24,167 bases of DNA from Prorocentrum cordatum (taxonomy: Eukaryota > Sar > Dinophyceae > Prorocentrales > Prorocentraceae): the NCBI GenBank assembly GCA_963575745.1, contig CAUYUJ010006364.1, positions 30,001 through 54,167 on the forward strand, written 5' to 3'. The notes under the pieces were generated by a model that saw only the letters and a list, made by a program, of their open reading frames with translations, did not search any database and was not told where the DNA came from. Within the stretch, counting starts at the first letter, position 1, and the number at the start of each line of letters is the position of its first letter. The position numbers were made by a program, and so were the translations under genes. Shown in pieces: positions 17,394-24,167 of this stretch.

Positions 17394-18620
17394 GAGGAGG
17401 AGGAGGAGGAGGAGGAGGCACAGCGTCGGCCTCCCCCCCCCCCGTGCGATCGTCATCTGCCGCGCTCCGATCGCGCCGATCGGATCGCGGGCTGCGCTCG
17501 GCCGCCCTGGGGGCCGGGCTCGCGCGCCACGGCGGGTCGGCAACGCCGGTTGCCGCTGCAGCACGCCCGCGGGGGCGGCGCCCCCCCGCGACCGGCGAGG
17601 AGGAGGGGGAGGAGGAAATTTCAGGAACTTCTTCGACGAGATGGAGAGAACGATGTGAACGTGGGCTCGGGCGCGGCGGAGGACGAGGATGAGGAGATGC
17701 AGGATGAGGACGAGGTGACGTCGGACATCGTCAGGGGCGTGGAGAACTTGCGTGGGGCGGCTGGTGCCGCGCCTTCCGGAGCAGCTCATCTTGGCGGCGC
17801 ACCTGGCGCCGCTGCTGCTTCGGGGAGCGCCGCAGGGGCTGCCGCTGCACCGCCCGCCGCCGCTGCCGCCCGGCCGCCCCGCGCCGCGCGCCGCCCCGGG
17901 GTGAGTACCTGGACGGCGACTCTGCAGCCTGTTCGGAAACATGTTGCAATGTGTTACGTTTGTTGTCAAGGCTTCGCTCACAAGGAGGTGCGGCTGGCGA
18001 GCCGCGCCAACCCGGACCGCTACTTCCGACATCCTGCCTGCATCCCTGGAGGCACCCCAGCAGGCGCGGTCGAGGGTCTGGCCGCGCTGCCCGAGGAGGC
18101 GCGCGCGGAGGTCCTCGCGTGCATGGTGGACGCCACAATGCCGCAGCCCAGCGCCGCCGACGCACCTTCGGGGGACCCGGAGCCCCGGCACGCGGTCGCC
18201 GCCGAGGCCGGAAACCTCCCAGGCCTGACGTGGCGGGACACCTTCGACCTCCAGGGCGCCCTCCGCGAGCCCGTGCCCACATGGGCGGCCGTCCCAGACA
18301 GCCTCACCGTGGCCGTTGGCGAGCTGATGGCCGCGGCGCTGAAGGCGGTGGCCACAGACCCGGCCCGAGAGGCTGCCTGGGCGCGCTTGCTGCTCCTACC
18401 GCGCATGCTCTTCGCCATCCCTCCTGCTGGCGATGACCGGCACGCCGATCGACCCATGGGAGTGATCACCGCCAGAATCCGGCAAGCATGGGCGGGTGAT
18501 TGGGTGGGGCTCTGGGCGGCCACAGCGCGCCCCGGCGACAGTGGCGACGGCGGCCGGCGGCCGCCGGACGCCGCAACCCAGACCAAGCGGGTGCACGAAC
18601 TCATCATCTTGGGGAGGTGT
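16971..18620 (+). pseudogene. N-terminal region of the RLE-type retroelement ORF
   Basis: An open frame from ATG 16971 (frame open to 18794, coherent to about 18610). Residues 1-125 look weakly coding, so the true start may be downstream. A GGA microsatellite (17352-17418) gives a poly-Glu run at about residues 132-149. There is an acidic stretch (EDEDEEMQDEDE), an Ala/Pro/Gly-rich linker, then a zinc-binding candidate of form C-x2-C-x22-H-x2-C (Cys328, Cys331, His354, Cys357; CYVCCQGF and YFRHPACIPGG). An Ala-rich helical region follows, with TWRDTFDLQGALREPVPTW and WARLLLLPRMLFA. Zinc fingers in this position bind target DNA in R2-type elements, so that role is inferred. After VHELIILG near 18610 coding continues in another frame as EVSRAAAAASGPGKLAVGAE. 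Confidence 0.6.
17352..17418. repeat. GGA microsatellite within the plus-strand ORF
   Basis: A 67-nt pure purine run in frame with the ORF, encoding mixed Gly/Arg then poly-Glu. Confidence 0.85.
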
Positions 18621-19150
18621 CTCGGGCCGCCGCGGCCGCGAGCGGCCCAGGGAAGCTGGCTGTCGGGGCGGAGGCGCGCGACCGCCTGGCCAGCCTTTTC
18701 CCAGAACCCGGAGCCCCGCGAGCGCCGCCTCCGCCGCAACACCCAGAGGAGGCTTGGGAGGCCGAGGCTGCGGAGGAGGCCGCCGGGCACTTGAACAAGT
18801 TCCCGCGGCATTCGGGGCCGGGCCTCACGGGTGCCCGCTTTGAGCACTGGGCGACGCTCCGCGGGAACACCGACGGGAAGGAGGCGCTGGTGCAGGTGCT
18901 CGCCTTCATCATGCGTGGCGAGGCGCCGCCAGCTGCCTCAACGGCGCTGCTGGGCGGCCGCCTAATCCCGCTCCAGAAACCAGACGGCGGGGTGCGGCCT
19001 CTCGCCTGCGGAGAGACGCTCCGACGCATGGCGGCGAAGGCAGCGACGAAGAAACACAAAGAGCTCATCGCCCGGGCGATGGGGCCGCACCAGTACGGGG
19101 TTGGCCGGCGCAACGGCGTGGAGGTCATGCAACTGCTCTGTGGAGAAGGC
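18605..19150 (+). pseudogene. RT fingers region of the RLE-type retroelement
   Basis: In the frame open from 18500 to 19465, protein-like sequence begins near 18610 (GEVSRAAAAA, RDRLASLFPEPGAPRAPPPP). It continues through GHLNKFPRHSGPGLTGARFE to the RT fingers motifs LGGRLIPLQKPDGGVRPLAC (K-P-D-G-G-V-R-P) and GPHQYGVGRRNGVEVMQLL. These are RT motifs 1-2 plus the Q-x-G-V-G block seen in non-LTR RTs. The frame is lost between about 19140 and 19165, where one base appears missing before motif A. Confidence 0.85.
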
Positions 19151-19712
19151 TCAGAACAGCGCAGTGCTGTCACTCGACGTGGCCAACGCCTTCAACGAGA
19201 TCGACCGGGATGTCGTGCTCCGGGAAGTCGCCCGGCGCCTGCCGCCCCTCTCGCGCCTCGCCTCGGCTTGGTACGGCGGGGGCACCACGCACGGCGCTTG
19301 CGCGGGCGGCGCGGCAGCGGAGGTGACCGCGGAACGTGGCCTGGACCAGGGCTGCCCCCTGTCCCCGGCTTTCTACGCCACAGCCACGGCGAGGCTCTAC
19401 GAGGAGCTGGCGGCGGCCGCCTTCCAGCACGACCCAGACATCAAGGTAGCGGCCTACCTCGATGACGTGTTTGTCGTCGGCACGCCGCAAGCACTCGCCG
19501 CGGCCCTCGCCGACGCCCCGGCTCTCTTCGCAGCGCGCGGCCTCCGCCTCAACGCCGACAAGACCAAGGTGTGGAACCCGCGCGGGCTGCAGCTCCCGCC
19601 AGGTCTCGCGACCGCGGCGGTGGCCGAGCTCAAGTGCGTAGGCAGCCGCTTGCCGTTCGTCTGCGGCGGGGCGGCGGGAAACGACCTCGGCCAGGATCCC
19701 GGGCGGACGAGC
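19150..19712 (+). pseudogene. RT palm with YLDD active site of the RLE-type retroelement
   Basis: In the frame of 19101-20366 the palm reads VLSLDVANAFNEIDRDVV (motif A, catalytic Asp codon at 19176), ERGLDQGCPLSPAFYA (motif B, D-Q-G-C-P-L-S-P), AAYLDDVFVVGT (motif C, YLDD at 19455-19466) and GLRLNADKTKVW (motif D). All catalytic residues are present, so the palm is intact at the residue level although the ORF is broken. The frame is lost again near 19690, where the next frame picks up PLRAFLAKLEHLRGHGLRLQ. Confidence 0.92.
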
Positions 19713-19713
19713 T

Positions 19714-21075
19714 TTGGCACGGCGGCCGCGCCCGAGTCGGCGGCCGTTGCGCGCATTCCTGGCGAAGCTGGAACACCTGCGCGGGCACGGCCTCCGGCTG
19801 CAGGACGAGCTCGTGCTCCTGCGCACGTTCGTCAACGGCGCGGCCCTCCACCACGCGCGCGCGCACCTGCTCGACGAGGCCTGGGCCCGCGCCTACGACG
19901 ACAGAGTCTTGGAGCACGCTCAGGGTGCGCTGGGGCAGCCGCTCACCGCGACTGCGCGCGAGGTGGCCTTCCTGCCCTTGGCGGGCAGCGGGCTTGGCCT
20001 GCACAGCTTGGAGGAGCGACGTCTGCCCGCGTTCGTGGGCTCCTGGCAGGCGTGCTTGGCGGAGGTGCGCCGCGAGCTCGGCGAGCCCAGCCTCCAGGCC
20101 TTTGCCGCCGCCTGCCCTCAGACGTGGGCGACGGCCGAGCAAGCGGGGCGGCTGGCTGGGACGAGCGCCACTGCCGGGGTCTACGCCGCAGCCGAGCGCC
20201 GGGAGAAGGCGCAGAAGCGTTTGACTCAGCCGGCGCAGCAGCAGCGACGCGCCCGCCTGCTGGCCTCCTTGCCGGCGAGCGAAGCCGCCAGCCTCCGCTC
20301 CGCGGGCGGCAAAGGCGCGGGCGCCTTCCTCTTGCCCCCTACGCGGCAAGACCACCTCCTGGCTGACGAGCACCTGCAACCAGCGCTCGCCCTCCGGCTG
20401 CGCTTGCCACTGCCCGAGGGAACCAGCCCCACCTGCCTGCGGCGGAGGAGCGACGGCACGGTCTGCGGCTGCGACCTGCGCGCGGACCCCGGCCACGCGG
20501 TAGGCTGCCCCGCGGGCGGCCTGGCCATCGAGAAGCACGACGGCGTGCGCGACTGGCTGGCCGGCTGGCTGGCTGAGCAGGGCGACGCGGGCGTGGACAC
20601 CGAGCAGGCCGCGCCCGCCTGGGACCGCGCCCGCCCGGACGGCAGCGTGAAAGCCGCGCGCTTGGACGTGACCTACGTTGATCCTGTCGCTGGGCGGCAG
20701 TACGTCGACGTCGCGGTCACCGACGCTGCGCTCGGGGCTGGCACGGGCGCGGGCCGCAGCCGCGCGACCAGGGACGGCGCCGCGGCCGCAGCGGCCGAAG
20801 AGCGCAAGCACCGGCGCTACCCAGGGCCCGCGCTCCTCGCCTTCGCACTCGAGACGCTGGGCCGGCCTGGGAAGGAGGCGCAGGCCCTGCTGCGCACTTG
20901 GTCTGCCGGGGACCCACAAGTCCTCGCGGCCGCGCGGCAAAGCCTCTCTGCCGCGCTGCAGCGGGGCAACGCCGAAGCCTGGCGGACTGCCGTGCTGCCG
21001 CGGGGCGGCGCGGCGCGGCGGACGCCTGCCGCGAACCCCGGCGCGCCGTCAGCGCGGCGCGCGCGGCGCGCGTAA
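19714..21075 (+). CDS. RT thumb, CCHC finger and restriction-like endonuclease (RLE) of the plus-strand retroelement (453 codons)
   Basis: This frame is open for 453 codons to TAA 21073-21075. ATG 19714 is only the first Met after a frameshift. The thumb includes LQDELVLLRTFVNGAALHHA and AFLPLAGSGLGLHS. A finger of form C-x-C-x7-H-x3-C follows (Cys251, Cys253, His261, Cys265), then EKHDGVRDWLAGWL (Lys274-His275-Asp276), Glu297, and the RLE core RPD (Arg307-Pro308-Asp309) with LDVTYVDP (Asp318) and QYVDVAVTD (Asp332). CCHC, then (K/R)H-D/N, then RPD...D is the signature of the PD-(D/E)XK-type RLE that nicks target DNA in R2/R4/CRE-type elements. A conventional catalytic Lys is not obvious. The C-terminus is Ala/Arg-rich. 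Confidence 0.85.
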   Translation: MARRPRPSRRPLRAFLAKLEHLRGHGLRLQDELVLLRTFVNGAALHHARAHLLDEAWARAYDDRVLEHAQGALGQPLTATAREVAFLPLAGSGLGLHSLEERRLPAFVGSWQACLAEVRRELGEPSLQAFAAACPQTWATAEQAGRLAGTSATAGVYAAAERREKAQKRLTQPAQQQRRARLLASLPASEAASLRSAGGKGAGAFLLPPTRQDHLLADEHLQPALALRLRLPLPEGTSPTCLRRRSDGTVCGCDLRADPGHAVGCPAGGLAIEKHDGVRDWLAGWLAEQGDAGVDTEQAAPAWDRARPDGSVKAARLDVTYVDPVAGRQYVDVAVTDAALGAGTGAGRSRATRDGAAAAAAEERKHRRYPGPALLAFALETLGRPGKEAQALLRTWSAGDPQVLAAARQSLSAALQRGNAEAWRTAVLPRGGAARRTPAANPGAPSARRARRA

Positions 21076-21204
21076 GCGCGCCTGCCCTGGCTGCTGACCG
21101 CTGACCGGGCGCGACCCGCGGCCCGGCCCCCTGGCGCCGCCGCGGCTGCTGGAGCTGCACCCCGCGCCGCGGACGCTGCGGCGTGGCCGCCGCGGGCGCG
21201 CATT

Positions 21205-21254
21205 GGGCCAGGTGGGGGAGGATTCAGACCTCCTACGTCACAACCACCTGGCCC
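21205..21254 (+). other. stem-loop in the 3' UTR of the RLE-type element
   Basis: GGGCCAGGTGG (21205-21215) is exactly complementary to CCACCTGGCCC (21244-21254). A nested GGAGG/CCTCC pair (21217-21221 and 21229-21233) lies in the 28-nt loop. It begins 130 nt after the stop codon. Confidence 0.65.
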
Positions 21255-21490
21255 GCGGCCCGCGGCGGCGCCCGGCGCCGCGCGGCACGGCGCCCGGCGG
21301 CGGCGGCTCGGCGGCGGCGCGCCCGGCGGCGGCGCGCAGTCGGTTGGCAGAAGCGGCGAGGGCGCCGGCGGCGGCGGCCGCGACGGCGCCTGGCGGCGCA
21401 GACGCCTCGCCCGGCGGCGGGCGGCAGCTGCGGCGGCTCGCGGCGGCGCGCGGCGGGGCGCGGCGGCCGCGCGTGCCGCGCTCGCCGAAA

Positions 21491-21529
21491 GGCCCCGGGG
21501 CTCCCCGCGGACTCGGGAGCCCCGGGGCC
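21491..21529 (+). other. strong 15-bp hairpin near the 3' end of the RLE-type element
   Basis: GGCCCCGGGGCTCCC (21491-21505), a 9-nt loop, and its perfect complement GGGAGCCCCGGGGCC (21515-21529). It ends 8 nt before the GGA tract. I infer a 3'-terminal RNA structure. It is not proven to belong to the element. Confidence 0.7.
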
Positions 21530-21537
21530 ACCGCCGC

Positions 21538-21700
21538 AGGAGGAGGAGGAGGAGGAGGAGGAGGAGGAGGAGGAGGAGGAGGCTGGGAGGCTGGGAGGGG
21601 GAGGAGGAGGAGGAGGAGGAGGAGGAGGAGGAGGAGGAGGAGGAGGAGGAGGAGGAGGAGGAGGAGGAGGAGGAGGAGGAGAAGGAGGAGGAGGAGGAGG
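21538..21700. repeat. (GGA)n polypurine tract
   Basis: Purine runs at 21538-21582 and 21593-21700 (108 nt uninterrupted), separated by two GGCT-type units. It may be the repeat tail of the RLE-type element. Confidence 0.95.
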
Positions 21701-22381
21701 CCCAGAGGTCTGGGACCCCTCCTCTGGGACCGGCGTCTCCCGGGTCGTCTGTGGCGGCCCCCGGCCCGGACACTGCGCTGCTGGCGTTGCGAACCGACCA
21801 TCGGGGCCACGACCTCACGAGCGAAGTCGAGGGCCCGCCGGCCCGCGGCCTGCTGCCTCGGCAGGGGGAGGCGACGGTGCCGGTGCGCAGGCCGCGGCAC
21901 TCGACGCCCCCGCGACGGCGCTGGCGAAGCTCAACCCTGAGATCCTGGCGACCCGAAATTTTCGAGCTGGGCGTTTTCGCTCAGTTTCGGAACCCGGGAC
22001 CCTCACGGATCGATCCGGCTCGAGAACTGGCGCAGAAAGAGGGGGCCTGGGGCTCGTGCTTTCTGTGCGATGTTGAAAATGTTTGTTGCGACTTCGGATC
22101 TCCGGGAATAATGAGTCTCCGGAGACGCAGCATAAGCAGGGACCGACCGTCCAGGCATTCCTACAGGCCTGCCACGAATTTCTCTAAGAACCCAATCATG
22201 TTCTAAGAACAACACAACTGTTCTGAGACCATAAACCGACGTGCTAAAACAAGGCAGTCTCAGCCAGAAATGCTCTAAGAATATTCCGTGCAAGCCACTA
22301 CATGGTTCGTATAGCATTCTTTGGTGGGCCTATTAAGCAAGGCAGGGCGCGTCGCCACTGCTCGAGCCTCCCAGCAGGGAC
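21701..22381. other. non-coding spacer
   Basis: GC-rich to about 22060, then AT-richer. It contains the 12-bp palindrome GTCTCCGGAGAC (22114-22125) and three TCTAAGAA motifs (about 22180-22280). No gene is recognised. Confidence 0.4.
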
Positions 22382-22860
22382 GTGACGTCCGATACGTGCT
22401 TGCGCCAGGAGCGCACGGTGAAGGCGCAGGGGCTCGCGGCCGAGGTCGAGCCCCGCCCCGAGGCGCTGAGGCCGCAGGTGGGGGCGAAGAAGGTTAGCAG
22501 TCAGATATCGCTTTTCCAAGAGCCTGCATTCCAACACCTCGCCATCGCTCGGACGTCCATTCCCCGGGCATGCTTCGATTTCGCGCGGGCTTTTTGTTGC
22601 CAGATGATCCAGGATACTCCTCCATGGACCTCGCCGAGAAAACATGTACACGTCCGAGCGATGCCATGGCACAGGCCTGGGCCACATGGAGGCAGTCGAC
22701 GTCGTCAGGGACCCAGTCCACAGGCAGAACGCCGAGGCCCTCGCGCAGCTTGCCTCCTGGACGGCAGCGGCGATGTGCATGAGCCACGGCAAGGCGGAAT
22801 GAGGCTCAAGGCCGTGCAGCTCAAGGCGGAGGGCGCCACCATGAAGAGTCCCTCACGTTT
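22382..22860 (+). pseudogene. possible broken or spliced protein-coding gene, unrecognised
   Basis: Three protein-like stretches lie in different plus frames: TVKAQGLAAEVEPRPEALRP followed by QVGAKK (about 22420-22494), GHMEAVDVVRDPVHRQNAEA followed by LAQLASWTAAAMCMSHGKAE (about 22680-22800, then TGA), and MRLKAVQLKAEGATMKS (22799-22850). Codons are strongly GC-ending (GAG, AAG, GCG, CTC), unlike the intervening sequence. The first stretch ends at AAG|GTTAGC, which could be a 5' splice site. The second and third overlap in a way that suggests a frameshift. No domain is recognised. It could be an exon pair of a real gene or a decayed copy. Confidence 0.3.
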
Positions 22861-22934
22861 TTTTGAGCCCAGACAGAACAGCTGGGCGGCACAACCCAGA
22901 TGAGTTCAGCCTCAGGGGGCGCAGGAACGGAGGC

Positions 22935-23225
22935 GGGGGGTGGAGGACGAAACGGAAGGATCTGGCGGAGGAGGAGGATCTGGCGGAGGAGGAGGAACTG
23001 GAGCAGGAGCAGGAGGAGGAGGAGAAGCAGGAGCAGGACGAGGAGCAGAAGGGAACTGGAGCAGGAGCAGGAGGAGGAGGAGCAGGAGCAGGAGGAGGAG
23101 TAGGATGATGAGGATGAGGAGGAGGATGAGGAGGAGGAGGAGGAGGAGGAGGAGGCGGAGGAGGAGGAGCAGGAGCAGGACGAGGAGGAGTAGTAGTAGT
23201 AGTAGTAGTAGTAGGAGGAGGAGGA
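22935..23225. repeat. GGA/GCA/GAT microsatellite cluster with a (TAG)n run
   Basis: Mixed GGA, GCA and GAT triplets, including a (TAG)n run at about 23191-23213. Several frames are open through it as Glu/Gly/Ser/Arg repeats and are artefacts. Confidence 0.9.
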
Positions 23226-23374
23226 GGAGCAGTGACGAAGGCCCTCGTCGACAGCAGTGAGGCCGCCGACGCCTTGTTCCACGCTCAGGTGCTGGGCCGA
23301 ATTTGGCCTCCTTGGGTAGGGAGAGACCTAATTGAATACCCCCACTTCTGTCATCGATCGTTCACTAAACGGAC

Positions 23375-23625
23375 CTGAGATGGCTCCTGAGGCTCCCGAG
23401 AGTGCCCCATGAGGCTTCCTAAGATGCCCCTAAGATGCCCCCAAGAGGCGCCCAAAGAGATCCCGAAGAAGCCCCAAGAGGCACCCCGAGGCAGCAAAGA
23501 CGCTTCAAGAGGCCCCCGGGGCCGCCTGGAGGCCCCCAAGACGCCGCATCAGGCCTACAAGAAGCCCTCGAGAGACATCCGACGAGACTCCGAGAAGCAT
23601 TCAAGAGGTCTCTGGCCTTCTTGTT
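23375..23625. repeat. degenerate ~11-bp repeat, reverse orientation of the 3110-3420 family
   Basis: On the plus strand AAGA/GGCCCC-type blocks recur every 10-12 bp. Read on the minus strand, unit lengths from about 23480 are 11, 11, 11, 12, 11, 11, 11, 10, each opening with a GG to GGGGG block and ending in TCTT, TCTC, CTCA or similar. It matches the style of the 3110-3420 repeat in inverse orientation. Confidence 0.6.
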
Positions 23626-23629
23626 CGCT

Positions 23630-23758
23630 CTCATCCTCCTCCTCCTCCTCTTTCTCATTTGCCTAATATCCTCCTCCTCCTCCCTCCTCTCGTCTCCCTC
23701 CTCCCCCGTCCCCCCTCCTCCTCCTCTGGTTTCTCCTCTATCCTCCCCCTTCTTGGAG
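23630..23758. repeat. CCT-rich polypyrimidine tract
   Basis: TCCTCC-rich sequence with scattered interruptions (for example TTTGCCTAATA near 23660). It is the complement-strand equivalent of the GGA tracts elsewhere. Confidence 0.85.
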
Positions 23759-24167
23759 TATGATGGCTTCCCAGCCTTTACTCCACTTCGTGCTCCCCCA
23801 CATGCCTGATCAGCAAGGCAACTCGCCTGGGCATCGTTTCTGGATGGGCTGGTGGGGTTACGCGAAACGCCCAGAACATGTAAACCCGCATACGACCAGA
23901 ACGGCACGTGCGTCATCGAATCTTGACAAAAACCGCCGACTCTGCAACACTCGACAGACATCGTGAATGAAGGAACGGTCAACGTCGTAAGACCAACAGT
24001 CGCTGTCAAGGCAATGGCGATCAGAGAAGTACCTATCATTATGGCAGTGACAGCTGCAGCATCACAACTCCTGCTAGACGCGCGAGTCCAGTGCAGGACA
24101 CGCGAATGTATAGAAGAAGGACCAAGAAGCAGGACTGGCAGGCTGGAGACCTCAGCAGCTGGAGCAG
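23759..24167. other. unassigned segment reaching the window end, open on both strands
   Basis: From 23927 the plus strand is open to the edge (DIVNEGTVNVVRPTVAVKAM, EVPIIMAVTAAASQLLLDAR). The minus strand is open over the same stretch and includes a hydrophobic run, MIGTSLIAIALTATVGLTTL, that could be a membrane segment. Composition is less GC-rich than elsewhere. I cannot decide whether either strand is coding. Confidence 0.3.

Larger units (their letters stand above)
16971..21537 (+). mobile_element. decayed RLE-type non-LTR retrotransposon
   Basis: On the plus strand, coding blocks run N-terminal zinc-finger region (to about 18610), RT fingers (18610-19150), RT palm with YLDD (19150-19700), and RT thumb, CCHC finger and restriction-like endonuclease (19714-21075). 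The blocks lie in four successive frames, so three frameshifts inactivate it. A single ORF with RT followed by a C-terminal RLE is the layout of the R2/R4/CRE-type groups. There is no AP-endonuclease. The 3' region (21076-21537) holds two inverted repeats and then a GGA tract, which I take as the 3' end. The true 5' end is not defined. Confidence 0.85.

Noticed and set aside
17896-17910. GTGAGT at 17901 as a 5' splice site in the plus-strand ORF
   Set aside because: The frame continues straight through into the Cys/His motif at 17952, with no loss of coding character, so an intron is not needed.
19630-20940. 436-codon minus-strand frame
   Set aside because: Antisense shadow of the RT thumb/RLE region. 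Its composition is Arg/Gln/Ala-rich with no motif.
20817-22076. Frames of 245-333 codons over the second GGA tract
   Set aside because: Driven by the repeat and by extreme GC. No protein motif outside the RLE frame.
22795-22812. GGCTCAAG as a relic of the dinoflagellate spliced leader
   Set aside because: Only 8 nt match the leader's 3' end. The upstream bases do not match, so chance is likely.

Overview
The window looks like GC-rich eukaryotic nuclear DNA, most likely from a dinoflagellate. The evidence is very high GC, GAG/AAG/CTG/ATC-biased codons in coding stretches, long (GGA)n tracts, and two decayed non-LTR retrotransposons. The minus-strand one ends in an RNase H plus Cys/His-rich tail of a kind I associate with dinoflagellate retroelements. 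That taxonomic call is inference: no spliced-leader relic, rRNA, tRNA or recognisable housekeeping gene is present. I see no intact host gene.

Layout. 1-3000: simple repeats, a hairpin-forming inverted repeat (707-868), a 175-nt pure purine run switching at once to a pyrimidine run (1426-1654), and a small AT-rich island. 3100-3420: a degenerate repeat of about 11 bp. 3619-5865: a satellite array with about 20 units of 90 bp followed by four longer units of 112-116 bp. 5866-8070: unassigned DNA with foldback and duplicated segments. 8070-8726: a polypurine block of about 630 nt and a (TA)9 run.

8766-15946, minus strand: a decayed non-LTR retrotransposon of about 7.2 kb. In its 5' to 3' order it carries an ORF1 with a Cys-rich motif, an AP-endonuclease-like (EEP) domain, reverse transcriptase (RT), a CCHC finger, RNase H and a Cys/His-rich tail. 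At least ten frameshifts and several stops break it. Its RT core is the longest surviving block.

16971-21537, plus strand: a second, unrelated non-LTR element pointing away from the first. It has an N-terminal zinc-finger region, an RT with a YLDD active site, and a CCHC plus restriction-like endonuclease (RLE) domain at its C-terminus. Three frameshifts break it.

The two elements therefore lie head to head and use different endonuclease classes. About 1 kb separates them, holding a short coding-like island (16540-16749). Each 3' end is followed by a strong perfect hairpin and then a long GGA/TCC tract.

21700-24167: spacer, a possible broken gene (22400-22860), more GGA/GCA and TAG repeats, a second copy of the 11-bp repeat family in the opposite orientation, a CCT-rich tract, and an unassigned segment open to the window end.

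The genes present do not form a pathway. The window is a repeat- and retrotransposon-dominated intergenic region.
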